DNA of 41,684 nucleotides, from contig JADGJT010000198.1 in NCBI GenBank assembly GCA_027604005.1, positions 1 to 41,684 of the forward strand, in the 5' to 3' direction. The notes beneath the pieces are model-generated. The model was not told the DNA's origin. It ran no database searches and saw only the letters and a list, made by a program, of their open reading frames with translations. This DNA comes from Dinochytrium kinnereticum. Its lineage: Eukaryota; Chytridiomycota; Chytridiomycetes; Chytridiales; Chytridiaceae. Shown here piece after piece: positions 1-11,514 of the stretch. Made by a program: the position numbers and the translations under genes. How positions within the stretch are numbered: the stretch's first letter is position 1; every line of letters starts with the position of its first letter.

Positions 1-730
1 AGCCTGTTATTTTTGTTGTTTGCCGTGTTGTGGTTCTTTTCAATCGCTTTTTTCTTTCTTTTTCTTCCTTTTTCCTTCCTTTTTTTTTTATGGGCTCGAC
101 ACTTATTCTTTTCTTGTTTTTGTTTTTTTTGTCTCTCACGGTCTCTCTCTCTCTCTCTCTCTCTCTCCTTTCGCGCTATTGTGTTTGTCTTTCCTTTTGT
201 TTAATGTTTGCTTATCTTGCATGCTGATTGTGGGTTTCCTTTCTTTTCCTTTGTCATGTACGTCTCCTTTTTTCTTTTTTTTTGAGGTCGGGGCCCTTGG
301 TCTCAAACCCCTCTCTCCTCCTCTCCTTGTCCCCTGCGCCTTTTTTTTTTATTATTATTTTTACATTATTTTTTTTTTCCATTTCCTCTGTCATGTGGAG
401 GTTTTTTGTTTTTCTTTTTGTTTGGCATTTTTTTTGTTTTTTTGTTTTGTTTGTTTTTTCTTTTCTTGCTTCTTTTTTTGTGTGTGTTGGTTTGGAATTG
501 AATAAATTGGGAAGGGGAAACCTTTGGTTGTTATTTATTTATCTATTTATTATTATTTTTTTTCTTTTCTTTTCTTTTTGTTTCTTTCTTTCTTCCTTCC
601 TTTCTTTCTTTCTTTCTTTCTTTCTTTTCTCTGTTTGGATCTTTCGTGTTATGTGGATTGAGGGGTTGGGCTTTGTTAATTGATGGTTGTTGTTTTTGCT
701 GTCTTTCTTTTGTTATTATTTATTGTTGTT
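1..730. repeat. Poly-pyrimidine, low-complexity block
   Basis: The + strand is almost wholly T and C, with long T runs, a (CT)n tract at about 141-167 and a (TTTC/TTCC)n tract at about 581-630. The open frames here translate to runs of Phe, Leu and Ser and do not look like protein. The bias continues through the introns of the following gene, so it may be a property of the local strand. I see no gene here. Confidence 0.8.
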
Positions 731-936
731 TATGGTCTGTGTGCATTTTGGATTAGGGATTAGGGATGCTTGGTTGTTTTGGTTGTTTTGTTTGTTTTCT
801 CTTTGAAAAAGTCCAAAGTTGCATGGCCACTCTCTCCAATCGAAAGCTCACACATCACTTTGTAAAGTGGCCTCCTGACAATTCACCCTCCCCAAAAAAA
901 CTTCCCAAAAAAACCACACACCTCCACCCAAAAAAC

Positions 937-2867
937 ATGTCGTTCCGAACAGGACGAAGGACCACCCTTCATGAGGGAGATTGGAGACTCAGTCTCTCTC
1001 GCTTCTTTTTGAATGTTGCGAGACTTGCTGTGGTTGTTGCTGGACCGGCTTGGTTGGGGTATATGGAGTATTCTGCTCGGGAGACCTCTTTGGCGATGAG
1101 GGAGGCTGGTAAGGTGTGTGTGGGGTGGACCTTGTTTTGTGGTTGATGTGGGGAATTTTTGTTGGTTTGTTGTTTGTTTTTGCTTCTTTTTTTTTTAAGG
1201 TGTGGGGTCGCTGGTTCTCTTGGTTTTTTTTTTGTTTTTTTTTTTGTCTTTTTTTTGTTGTTGTTGTAGTTGTTGTGGGTTTCTGATGGTCTTTTTTTTT
1301 GGTTTGTAGATGCTTGTTGGTATCCCTGGGGATTCTTTGAATAGCGTGGATCTGGAACCGCTTGTTGGGAAGCTTGTGCAGGTTTCTTCGAGGAATGTGA
1401 GGCCAGAGGTGATTCGGGATGGGGATTTTGGGTTGACTTTTTCGAGGGCTGTGAAGGTTGCGAGGGTGCCAGAGTATTGTCAGGTATAGTTGAGGGCGGG
1501 GTGGTTGATTCTTTTTTCTTTTCTTTTTTTTTCCTTTTTTTTTTTTTTTTGTGGCGGGTGAAATAAAGCTTTGTGTTTTTGGTTGGTGGTGGATTGCGTT
1601 CGGTCGTTCGTTCTTTTTTTTTGTTTTGTTTTGTTTGGTGAAGGTGTTGTGACTGAATATTTTATTTTGTTAATGTAGTGGACGGAAAGCTATACGGATG
1701 AGGAGGTTCGCTACACGGATGGAGATGGTGAGGAACGCGTTGAGACTATTCGTCGGTATTACTATTACAAGGGCTGGCAGAGCAGTACGGTGCCCTCCAT
1801 CTTTTTCGACCAACCCGCCGCCCACCACAACCCTCAGCGCGATCCCTTCCCAGGCTACACTCGCACATCATCTTCAGCACTCTTTGGTGATTTCCGAGTC
1901 GCCAAGTCAATCCTGACAAAGGCAACGCCACTCCGTCAAAAGCGCGACTACACCCCATCCGACCTTCGCGCGGGGTTCGACACCTCCCCTGCGGCCACAA
2001 CGGCCACGACTGTCAATCGATTCACTTACGTTGGGGGGGGCTACTTTTTCAGCGCTTACCAGCCTTCGACCGCTGAGAGGATCTTGAGGATGGCGGGGAC
2101 GTGGTTGGAGGGATCGATTCTGGACTTTCAGATTGGGGACCTGTTTTCGGCTTGTCAGGCTGGGGATGTGAGGATCTCGTTTGATGTTGTTGAGGTGCCG
2201 GAATCTGGGGCTTCGGTCTTGGGACAGTTGATGAATGTTAGAGGGGATATTGGGCTTTTCACTACGTCGAGGTTTGTTTTTGGACCGAAGACATGTGTCT
2301 TTTTTTTTTTAAGTGATGGTGCTGGGAATCCGGGCTGACGCTTTTTTTTTTTTTTTTTTTTTGCTTCTAATTTTAAATTTTAGGGGTTATAAGATCGGTC
2401 TCTACGCCCGTGATGCCTCCACCCCACCCCGAGAGATCCTTCGACGCGAAATGATCTCGACGAGATGGTCCCTCCTCCTCTCACGCATCGGCATCCTAGC
2501 CTGGTCTCTCTACATGCTCTCCCACTCCTCGGGTCTCACCTCCCGTCGTCACCCAAACGGACCTCGCGATGCAAGGGGCTACGCGATGTGGGGCCTTCAA
2601 TCTTCTGGCTTGGCCTTGGCTTGCATGTCTGGATTGGGGTTGCTGCTTTGGATGAATGCTGCGTCGATTGTGGGGTTGGTGATCGCTGCTGGGTTGTTTT
2701 GGGCTGGAAGACCTGATGGGTTTGGTGAGGTTTTGAGGGGGGGTCGGGCTTTGCGGGGGGTTGGGATGGTATGGGTTGAGTGGGTGAGGAAGGCTTTTGT
2801 GGGGTCGCCGCCTTTTGCTGCTTCACAGTCGGAGTCGAAGGCGGCTGGGGGGAAGAAGGCTTTGTAA
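937..2867 (+). CDS. TMEM43/LUMA-family membrane protein
   Basis: Predicted exons are 937-1113, 1310-1483, 1679-2271 and 2384-2867, giving 475 residues (human TMEM43 is about 400). The family is a four-pass protein of the ER and inner nuclear membrane with a large lumenal domain. One hydrophobic segment lies near residues 22-44, the long polar domain follows, and a hydrophobic cluster lies at about 343-424. The family signature is clear in exons 2 and 3: a WTE..Y..E segment followed by an acidic stretch, a YYYYKGW motif, then FFDQPAAHHNP, and later a GDVRISF strand. The start at 937 is the first ATG after a purine-rich leader and gives the family-like short cytosolic N-terminus. Introns 1 and 2 are about 195 nt and very T-rich; the third is 112 nt. 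The last 40 residues are Ser/Lys-rich and look disordered. The family call is firm; the exact donor of intron 1 (GTGTGT at 1114 against GTAAGG at 1109) is chosen by reading frame. Confidence 0.85.
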
Positions 2868-2969
2868 ACTCTTTGTTGGTGTCTTTTCCATCTTCCATGT
2901 TTGAATGTTGATCTCACTACTATCGCTGAAAACCACTTGATGTATGCGTTTATTATTCAAAATCAAAAC

Positions 2970-3969
2970 ATGTCACTGCAAAGAATAATAATATCAGTGA
3001 CGAGGTGTGCTCGCCACCCGTTCCTTTGGCCTCGTTTGACATCCTCCCACCTTCCCGCGTCCCATCTCATCCTACCCTCACGGCAATACACCGCTTCATC
3101 CAACATTTTTCATGAGCAATCAGAACCAGGACATTCACCTTATGATGGGGTCGGTATCGCCCCGTACCCTCCCGAGACGATCAAAATCCTCTCTTCCCCA
3201 ATCCAGGGAAAAGATCTAGACGTTGATGAAGGTTTTTCTTTCCCCCCCAAAGGTGGACCTCTGACTTATCAATCGACCCGCTCCATCTCCTTTTTTTTTT
3301 GCCTTGTGTGTAGTCAGAGGATGGTTGTACATGAAGAAGAGCCGATACATTGAACTTTTGGATAAGGCGTTTGGGAAGGATGGTGAGTTTCAGGTTGGAG
3401 TGCTCGTTTATATTAATGATCATGATAAAGGATGGACGATGCAGCCGCGTGGGCCGCTGAGGTTTACGAGTCCAACGGGAAAGACGGCATTTCGGACATA
3501 TGTTCTTTACGTTCAAGGACGGTTTGTGTCGGAGGCTATTGGGGATCGGGAGGTTGAGAAGAACTATGCGGGGAAGGAAGTAAATGTGGATGAAGTCGAG
3601 GAAAGGTGCCAGTACGCTGGAATGGTATTCTATTCACATTATTGATTTTTTGTGACTTTTTTTCTGCTGTTTTGACGTGCTTCCCCACAACTCTTTTTTC
3701 CTTTTAACTCTCAATTACATCCCGTAGTTTTTCCAACCCCTTTTTTTTTATTATCATAAGAATGTTTGATTTGATTCGGTTGTTGGTTTCACTCAATCTA
3801 TTTGCTTACATATATGTGTGTTCAGGTGAGATGCTGCAAGGATTTGGGCATTGCTTCTGAGCTTTGGGACAAGGCAGTGGTGGATGGGCTTCGGTCCAAA
3901 TATTTTGAAAAATCAAAGGTGGACATTGGAGGGGGCAAGATGGCCTTCAGATGGATCAAAAAAAGGTAG
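2970..3969 (+). CDS. MGM101: Mitochondrial genome maintenance protein MGM101
   Basis: Exons 2970-3231, 3314-3624 and 3826-3969 give 238 residues, close to the yeast protein (269). MGM101 is a Rad52-like single-strand annealing protein of mitochondrial nucleoids, needed for mtDNA repair. The N-terminal 40 residues are rich in Arg, Ser and Leu without acids, as expected of a matrix-targeting presequence. The conserved core starts with GWLYMKKSRYIELLDKAFG and ends with the diagnostic RCCKDLGIASELWD in exon 3; the C-terminal WIKKR tail is also family-like. The ATG at 2970 is preferred over the one at 2901 because it puts the presequence at the very N-terminus. The gene starts about 100 nt after the TMEM43 stop on the same strand and converges with the acetyltransferase downstream. 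An AATAAA at 4137-4142 is a candidate polyadenylation signal. Confidence 0.9.
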
Positions 3970-4187
3970 AAGGCGAGGCCAGCATTCTGTCAGCCGTTTT
4001 TTTTGAGGAGGGGGGGAAGGAGGGGGATAGCAAGCCAGAAGGAAGAAAGATACTGGCACGCGATATCTATCTTTTCAAATTGAAAAAACAAAAATTAAAT
4101 TGAAAACACCAGCACCGTTTACTTATTTTTGAAGTCAATAAAACCTAAAGTATTTATTATGAGCGAAAGCATCTCAAAAAAACCGTT

Positions 4188-5780
4188 TCAAAATTCGATA
4201 AAGTTGATCGGAGTCTCATCGACATGGAAAACCCTTCCACAACGAGTGGCTAGAGACTCTGGGGCAACAATGGCGGTTCCGTGAAAGATCAAAGATTTTA
4301 AAGTCACCGACCCGACGATCAGAGATGCAAGGTTGTTGATGCTCAACTTCAACACCGCGTCAAAAGTGAGAGAGTAGGGGTCTTGGTCTTCCTCGTTTAC
4401 AACCTTAACTTTCCCATTGGTAAAGGAAAGCAGGATAGGCTTGCTGTTATTGGGGAGGAACGTGTCTTCGGCTTCAATAATGATGCGGAGGTTGTCGACG
4501 CAGTTAAAGTCATGGTCAGATAGGTAAGAGGTGAAGAGCATGCGGAGATTTACGATGCGGAACCTGCATTATGTAATAAAAAAAAAATACAACGAGGTCA
4601 GCCTAATAAAGGTCTATAGCGCCATGCTACAAAAATACAGCAGAGACATTACATCATAGCTGAACCCCTATTGCTCGTCTTGATACCGCACCGGCTCGTA
4701 TACCGGAAGGGATCCTCAGCGTTCCTAACGTCCTTTAACAAGAAATGTATATCGGGATCCTGAGTCCTAAGCACGACGAACCGCACTTGATCCTCTTGCG
4801 TTCTAAAAAAGTTCAATAGATGGGAAAGAGCCTCATGCCCCAACCACAAAAACTGCGAGACGACCATATCATTCGGCATGAAACCACCATTGACTCCATG
4901 GAAATCAAACGCTATGAATCCTTGAAGAACTCCGTTGGCATCACGGTATCCAAAGGAAAGGAACTTGGTGTCCCAGATGAACTTGTTAATATCCGCTGTT
5001 TCCATGTAGAACGCGCCGTGGTGCTTAGAGACGTAGCGGGTGCAGAATTCAACCATCTCAGCAGTATCGGTATGGAGAAGCTGGACTACTGATCCTTGTG
5101 GCTCACTTTTGCTGGTGATAACGGGCAAGTTCTTTGGGAAGGAGCTTGGAAGAATAGAGTACTCGTAGTTTGGCGATGAGAAGCCGAAACCCATCTGGTC
5201 TTGATTCCAAACCGAAGAAAAAAAAAAGTGAGCAAAGAATGCTATCACGTCCACTCTACTCACAATAAAAGTCGGGTCTAAAAGGATGCAGAGCCGCCAA
5301 TGCCTGAGACTTGCGGTCACACTCGGAAAGAAAGTGAAGAACAAGATCCTTAGCCAAGCCCTTCTTCTTCTGAAGGATATCTGTCCCAACCCCGGCCAAA
5401 CCCCCAATATACTTCTTAAGACCAAACAGATTCATCTCAAAGTCTATATGCAAAGAACCCGCCAAAAGGCCGGGCGTTGCCACAAGGTGTGTGTCAGACC
5501 TCTCCGTGACAGTTGCAGAGGTGACGGGGGATGCATCCTTATCAAAGATACCCCAGTAAGACAGCCTTGAGTCGGTATCTCGACGTTTCTTGATAGACTT
5601 CAACATTTCCCTGTGGTTCTCCTCCGTCGCGTACAGTTTGGCAACGGGATAGCAGACAGCCACCATCTTGGCATAGGCCAAGAGGGATTCCTCACATTTG
5701 ACCCGCCGGAAGGTCCTGCCGTTGAACTGGACGGTCTCTTCCTGATGTTGCTCGTTGGTCGTTTCTTTGTTTTCAGACAT
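4188..5780 (-). CDS. Eis-type GNAT N-acetyltransferase with C-terminal SCP2-like domain
   Basis: Exons (minus) 5780-5264, 5199-4653 and 4563-4188 give 479 residues. Eis-family enzymes, known mainly from actinobacteria and Firmicutes, transfer acetyl from acetyl-CoA to amines such as aminoglycosides, polyamines or lysines. Domain order fits: a GNAT fold at about 15-180 with the CoA-loop region GLAGVGTDILQKKKGLAKDL, a second divergent GNAT fold to about 355, then an SCP2-like domain ending the protein. The first intron splits FYYQMGFG; Tyr172 sits where the catalytic tyrosine of mycobacterial Eis (Tyr126) lies. The protein ends in Phe, as Eis does, where the C-terminal carboxylate acts as general base. 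Both catalytic features therefore seem kept. ATG 5780 is the first ATG of the frame; the residues before the GNAT fold are polar and without an obvious signal. Substrate is unknown. An origin by transfer from bacteria is possible but would be old, since two introns are present. Confidence 0.75.
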
Positions 5781-6306
5781 GCTTCTGGTGAAAGAGGTTT
5801 TTCGTGGCTGCGGACAAGATTGACCCGCCAAAGTGTGTCCTTGTTTTTCGTGACATGCACCTTTTCGTTTTGGTGATTACACAGCGACCAGTCAGATCCC
5901 TCCGCGAGTGCGTCGGCCTTCATGATGCCTATTCTGGGTGAACTACCACCACCCAGAGCTGGATCCCCACTCTGCACCACTCTCTGCATGGCCATTTACA
6001 TTGAGATGCAAAGAGAAACAAAAAGGGATTTAATTGATTTAACGGCTTCTGAGTACCAGTTCATTCGCCTGCAACATACACATATTGGTATCCATTTACT
6101 GTAGGTGCATTCTGCATCAGCAAATGTTATTTCTCAATCAAACTTGTTTGGATTTTTAAGAGGGTGAGAAGATTACATGTAAAATAAAAAAAAAGACATG
6201 GGACATGGAGAGTTCAAATCACCCAGCGGCCAAAGATAAAGAGAAGAATAGTATCAAACAACAAAAAAGGGCAGCTCTTTGGCCGTACCATCAAAGAGCA
6301 ATTTAT

Positions 6307-9227
6307 CTACCTCCGTTCAGGAGACATCGTAGGGGTTATTTGCTGCCCTTTCTGAAGAGGCCCATGGCCAAAACTCTGCAAATGCTGCTGGCTTGCTCCA
6401 GTCGCTGTACTAGTAGACGCGGCCGTTCCCGTCTGCAGCGCGTCCATAACCACCCTTTGCTCCTTCTCAAACTGTTCCATCATGCGTAGGAGCATTGACA
6501 TACTCGAGACCTGAACGTCTGTCATGTTGCGCACAAGAGAGGTCGCGGATGATGTCATTCCAGTCTCACTTGCTTCTCCAAGCATTTGATTCACGTCTAG
6601 TGTCAGAGCAAGGGTGTGCCTATTTATATTCGAAGAACGACATGCGCGTTTTAGGGAATCGTTGAGCGATATCAAAACTTACCGTAAATTTCGAACCAAA
6701 CAAGCAACAGATGATTCCAAAGTCTGCCGATCAAGACGATTCATAGACTCTGTAATATTAAATATTAAAAGAATGAAAACTAAGAACGTATAGGTCATTT
6801 GAGAGGCCCTACCATCAAAAACATTAAGCTCTGCCAAAGTTGACGGCGAGGTCGACATTGCTAAACCGCTAGCCGACATTGGCCCAGTCCTCGCGGGAGC
6901 TGGCGCCCTTCCCACCTGTACTGGCGGAAACGTCGTAGAGATAGGGGATGGCTTCCCCCCACTCCCACCCCTCAGTGAATGCGGCTTTGGAGGAACTGGC
7001 ACCGGAGGCTTCTTCACACTCGGCGGTCTCGCTCCAGATAGCGGGCTCATAAGCGGCGAAGAAGCCTTTTCGGTGGGTTCTGAGGAATTTCCTATGTCGC
7101 TGCGTCCCGGTAGGAATTTAGGGGTCTCGGTATCAGAGCGATCACCGCCAGCTACTGAGGTCGTCCTTGCTGTCATAAACTTCTGACGGAGGTCATCCAC
7201 TTTAGATCGGATAGCGTCTATCTCCAGAGTGAGGGAGTCTGAGCTGGACCCGCCAGGCTTCATCGCAACATCCTGGGAGAAATCTGGATCGGCCGAGGAT
7301 TCTCCACCAAAAGGTATCGGGCCTTCGTTGAGTTTCCCGGGCTCCTTTGCAGTCGGTGTCTGAAGGCTCGTTGAGTCTTCATCCGCATTTGAAGACGTCA
7401 TTACGGCCCCTGTGGAAGATGAAGTGTCCAGAGATATCTTTTGATCAGAGTTAAAAAGAGATTTTGTCGATTCCGTGTGGGTTTTCAGGGTTGAGGGCAG
7501 GATGGCGTGACCTTCCTCATGGCCGTTGAGAGAGCCAGATGAACCAAATGCAACGTTCATCGACCCCATACTATCGTGGTGTTGGAACGGTCTTGAAGGG
7601 TAGACTTGTTGGTTGGCTGGGGATAACGTCGGGCGTGGACGTGATGCAGAAGAGTTACGGCGGCGCTAAAATATCCAATAGGCAAGTTAAACTCACGATT
7701 TAAGAAAGAACAAGGAAAGCCAAGCAAAGTATAAACTACCTCGTCAAAGCGAGAATATTCAGATAGAGGACCATTCGTATGCCCATGTTCAAATGGTCTA
7801 ATCTCGTTGCCGGACTCCCTCCGGAATGGAGGACGGGGACGATTTACCTCTCTAGAGCCTCCTCCAATATCACTGTAATACCCATTAACTACTGATGAAG
7901 TGAGGCTGTTTTCACGACTCCTAAAGGACCGAGTCTGAGATTCAGCCTCTGAATAATAATCCGCGTCATAATCTGCTCCACCAGACGCTATCCTCGAAAC
8001 ACCCTCTGGCGCCGCTGATCCCGATCGATTCACCCTTTCAAAGGTAGAACCCACTGGCGCACGTCCCTTGTAGCCTGCCTGCTCACTAGGGTGGTCCCTT
8101 TCCCATTCGCTGCTACTCAATGTACCGCCTCTATAATTCTCCGATGAATGACCCATGGACAAAGCCGAAGCTTCATGCTGCTGGCGTTCTTTGGATGCAT
8201 CATCATAGGAGTGAGTATCCCTAAGGCTGGATCCGACGCTGACGGCCACAGAAGATGGAAGCTTATCCCTGAAAGACATCGTGTATGGCCGAGACAGGGG
8301 ATGCCTCGCCCTGTCTCGGTAAGAACCTGACTCAGATAGAAAGCCTTCATCCTCTGATGCTGCATCGCTCATAACGGCTCTGGCGAGGTCTTCGGATATA
8401 GGGAAGGCAGGTTTGGAGGTTCGGAACTCAGATGACGTACTTCGTGATGAGATTGATCCGGCGTATCGACTTGGTTCGTGAGGGGTGTACGGTGACATGG
8501 GTCTGGAGGAGCGGTCCACCGGGGGTTCAAATCTTCTCGGCGAGGTGACTGACGGCTGCGTTGCAGAGGCAGGGCCATACCGAGCCGGCGGAGACACAAC
8601 ATCCCGATCTCTTCTGAAGCCGCCAGACAAAGGTGAAGGAGTTCTAGGATCCATTGATTGCCGGCTAAGGGAGGGTGAAAGAGGCCGCATGATGCTGGGA
8701 TCTTGCAGTGATCGATGCGGAGAAATGGGCCTTGATGATGAACCCCCAGTATCAGATGAGTAGTCACCAATCCTTCTAGCTACATACGGAGATACTGGCC
8801 GAGCTCCGTTGTTTCTATCCTCAGGAAATCGCTGGCCGGAAGAAAAGGCTGAATCTGGCGGCAGGGCGGACGACGGCCGGAAAGAATAGTAGGTTGGGCC
8901 GGCTCCGTGGTCTCGATCGCTCTCATATCCACCCCTCAGACGTGTGAATTCCCGAGAGCTGTTGGTATGGGGAAGCGGGGGTGGCATAAATTCATTGGAT
9001 GGTGGGGGTTTATCCAGCAGGGGTGCCCGCCATGACGGCGGAGGTTCCTTGGCCGACATAGGCAGCCTTGGCTCCAATGCGTCACTTTGGTACAAATGAC
9101 GATCGCCTTCACCCTCCGAGGGTCTATAGATGGTATTCATGTCCTCCCTGAAGGTTGTATGCCTTCTGGATAGATCGGACTTGTATGAGGGACTGCCCGC
9201 ACGCAGGTCCTCCCGCCCATAGCTCAT
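6307..9227 (-). CDS. Large disordered protein with helical C-terminal domain (possibly BORCS6-like)
   Basis: Exons (minus) 9227-7740, 7665-6813, 6749-6683 and 6619-6307 join in frame to 906 residues. The first roughly 770 residues are rich in Ser, Pro, Arg and Gly, with many SPxxP and RPxSP patterns, and look disordered and heavily phosphorylatable. A predicted helix at about residues 460-480 of exon 2 (LEIDAIRSKVDDLRQKF) interrupts this. The last 130 residues are different: alternating hydrophobic helices (LDRQTLESSVACLVRNL, then SLVRNMTDVQVSSMSMLLRMMEQFEKEQ). From memory, their spacing resembles the DUF2365 domain of BORCS6/lyspersin, a subunit of the lysosome-positioning BORC complex whose N-terminus is also long and disordered. 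That is a weak, unaligned resemblance, so I give no symbol. All four introns have GT..AG ends. Confidence 0.75.
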
Positions 9228-11514
9228 TTTCGAATTCAAAAATAAACTCGCTGATCACAATGGCTTTTGGAATACTTCATCCGGAAGAAACCATCAGATA
9301 GAGTTTTGGCGCAGAGATGTTCTGTGGATTGCAACCTCCTTTACCATAATACCTCTATTTATTTTTTCTCGATCTTGTCTGAATATGCAAGTTGATGCTC
9401 CGTTATTAGCTCAGCTAAAAAAGTCATTGCTTTTGTCTCGATGAAAGTTTAAGCAACTTTATCAACTTGCTTTATTGCGACCACATTGTTAAAAGACAAC
9501 AATGAAAATTACAAGTGACAGTAAAAAATAAAGAACAACATGCGCATACCTAGAACACTTCAAAGCCGATTTCATTATTATTATCGCATCATTTGAGGGA
9601 TATCGCTGAATGGTGTGAAGCTTCTACTTAGCATGTGTTAATTTTCCTGGAAGTCACCAGGAAAAGTCATGAATGTAAAATAAAGTGCATAATAGATCGA
9701 AGATTAGCCAAAAAGAAAAGCAACTTAAAGAGAAAAATATTTAAAATCAAAGGCACTAATGGCGAAGAGAAGCCTGCTAGATAGAGAAGAAAAAAAAACC
9801 CACTACAGTAAAACATAACGCTATCCCAAAAAAAGAGGGATAAACAAAACAAAAAGCCAGTAAATGTACATATAGACAGAACCAGTAGCCGCCAACGCCT
9901 GAGGGGCACGTATGAGTCAACCGTACTACCTCTTGACACTCCATTCAAGACAGACCTCTCCCTCTCGACACTAGACCGATTCTGGAAAGTCATTAACGAT
10001 AAGTGAGTGTCAATATAGGGCTCGCAATAGGTGCCATTCCAGATACTACATTCCAGACAAACGAAAGAGGAAGCATCCTATAACCCTAAAACGCGGACCC
10101 AATCACTCTCGTCAATTGCGGGTTACTTGTTGAGAGCAAATTAGATGGAAATTGAGGAAGCCGTAAGAATAGGGGTCTTGCTAGAGGGGACATAGTAGGG
10201 TGGCAAGCCAGTAGTGGGAGTGGCGGAGGAGCAGTGAAGGCTTTTGGGGACGGTGGGGTATCCAGTTTGAGTAGTAGTTTCCGTTCTTGGAGCGGGTTGA
10301 GGATTTGGGGATAGTCACCAGAGAGGACGGCTGGACGCTTATTTTCGGGAGGGTAAGAGGAAGTGGGCGATTTGCTGGTTCGGAATATAAGAAGAGGGCT
10401 TAGAAAACAGATAAAACACAATGAAGAAGGACAGAAAAAAGAACAACAAAAAAAAAATAAATAAATAAAGAACAGAAAACAGAAGGACAAAAGAGGATGT
10501 ATAATATTTCAATAAAAAATGACAAGAAAAGAAGAGACGAGCCATGGCAGCAGGACAGACAATAAACCGCCTGCTAATCCCAAACAGGGCCTATCCAAAT
10601 TGGCCTAGCCGCAAGAACTCGTTGTTTGTAGAAGTTTTCTTTCGATCTCTTCATATTGAACAACGTTGTGTATACGATTTACTCCCTGCCCTTGCAAGCG
10701 AATCACTGAAGAGAGTATAGCATGGAGAAAGGAAACAGTATGATCTCAAATCTTCTTGCAGACTCGATCTTGCCGCTATTTGGCCCCAAGCTTAGCATTG
10801 GCGCATGGCGCTTACTGTAAGTGAACTTCGCACACGTAGCAAACCGTTTTTATAGTTCAATTGTTGTTATGTGGCCCAGACATCTTCAGATGGACGGGCG
10901 AAGGCGGTAGCAAGCTTTAGTAAATAAAGAATATCTGTACGTATTGCGCTTTTTGCTCTCCTCTCTCTGGTCGACCTATATTCGTTCTTTCTTGATAAAA
11001 AAGAAAAAGTTAATAGGTCGTGATCAACATGTATCGATGGTACAAGATTCACACCGTGCTCATCTGGTAGCGGCTTTTAAGGCGGCTGGAAGAACTGAGA
11101 ACATTGATCTTGGACTGTTCTTGGTGGGTACATGTCTAATCTCCAACCACTTGACGTTGGCATCATACAGACTTCCGACCTCTGGAGTAGATGGCTAAAA
11201 GCGCCAAATGAAGTGTCGAGACCAACTCATGGCTCACAATGAAACTAAAGAGCCCTACTCGATCTTAAGTGTGTGGATAGGTTAGCTCGGCGTGGAACGG
11301 GGTAAATGGTGAAGTTATCAAAAACAGTTTTCGGAGGGCTTTATGGAGCAGTCCAAGTTAGTTGATGTATATGCGAAATCCATTTACAACGTCTAATAAT
11401 TAATATACAAGAAGGCCAGCAACTTCTCCAAGCGTTGAAGGATGCAAACTTTGGGCACATCTTTTGTACCGTAAATTGTTTCATATGGAAAATAAATTAG
11501 AATAGTAGCAGGTC
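9228..11514. other. Gene-poor intergenic region
   Basis: AT-rich DNA with A-rich runs near 9780-9850 and 10430-10470. Apart from the doubtful minus-strand open frame listed separately, I see no exon chain, RNA gene or repeat family. It must hold the promoters of the disordered-protein gene (minus) and the CCDC138-like gene (plus), which are transcribed away from each other. Confidence 0.5.
10086..10654 (-). CDS. Doubtful two-exon hypothetical gene
   Basis: A short minus-strand open frame starts with ATG at 10654 (MKRSKENFYKQRVLAARP, then a stop after 26 codons). After a pyrimidine-rich stretch that could be intron, a frame of about 95 codons runs to a TAG at 10086; it contains LSGDYPQILNPLQERKLLLK and a Pro-rich segment. 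The composition of both pieces is more protein-like than the surrounding DNA. I could not find a donor/acceptor pair that joins them in phase, so this may be two chance frames. No family recognised. Confidence 0.22.

Noticed and set aside
13..683. Overlapping plus-strand open frames of 60-160 codons at the window start
   Set aside because: They are translations of T/C repeats (Phe, Leu, Ser only), with no domain and no splice logic.
750..768. Two TTAGGG-like units (GGATTAGGGATTAGGG), possible telomeric repeat
   Set aside because: Only two imperfect units inside T-rich DNA; too short to be a telomeric or interstitial telomere array.
2536..2917. Minus-strand frames of 106-120 codons opposite the end of TMEM43
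   Set aside because: They are antisense shadows of a well-supported exon; their Pro/Lys/Gln-rich products reflect codon bias of the sense strand.
5600..5995. Minus-strand frame overlapping the start of the acetyltransferase in another phase
   Set aside because: It conflicts with the conserved GNAT frame and has no recognisable product.
8117..8770. Two minus-strand frames inside the disordered-protein gene
   Set aside because: They overlap the long first exon in other phases and are explained as shadows of repetitive Ser/Pro/Arg coding sequence.
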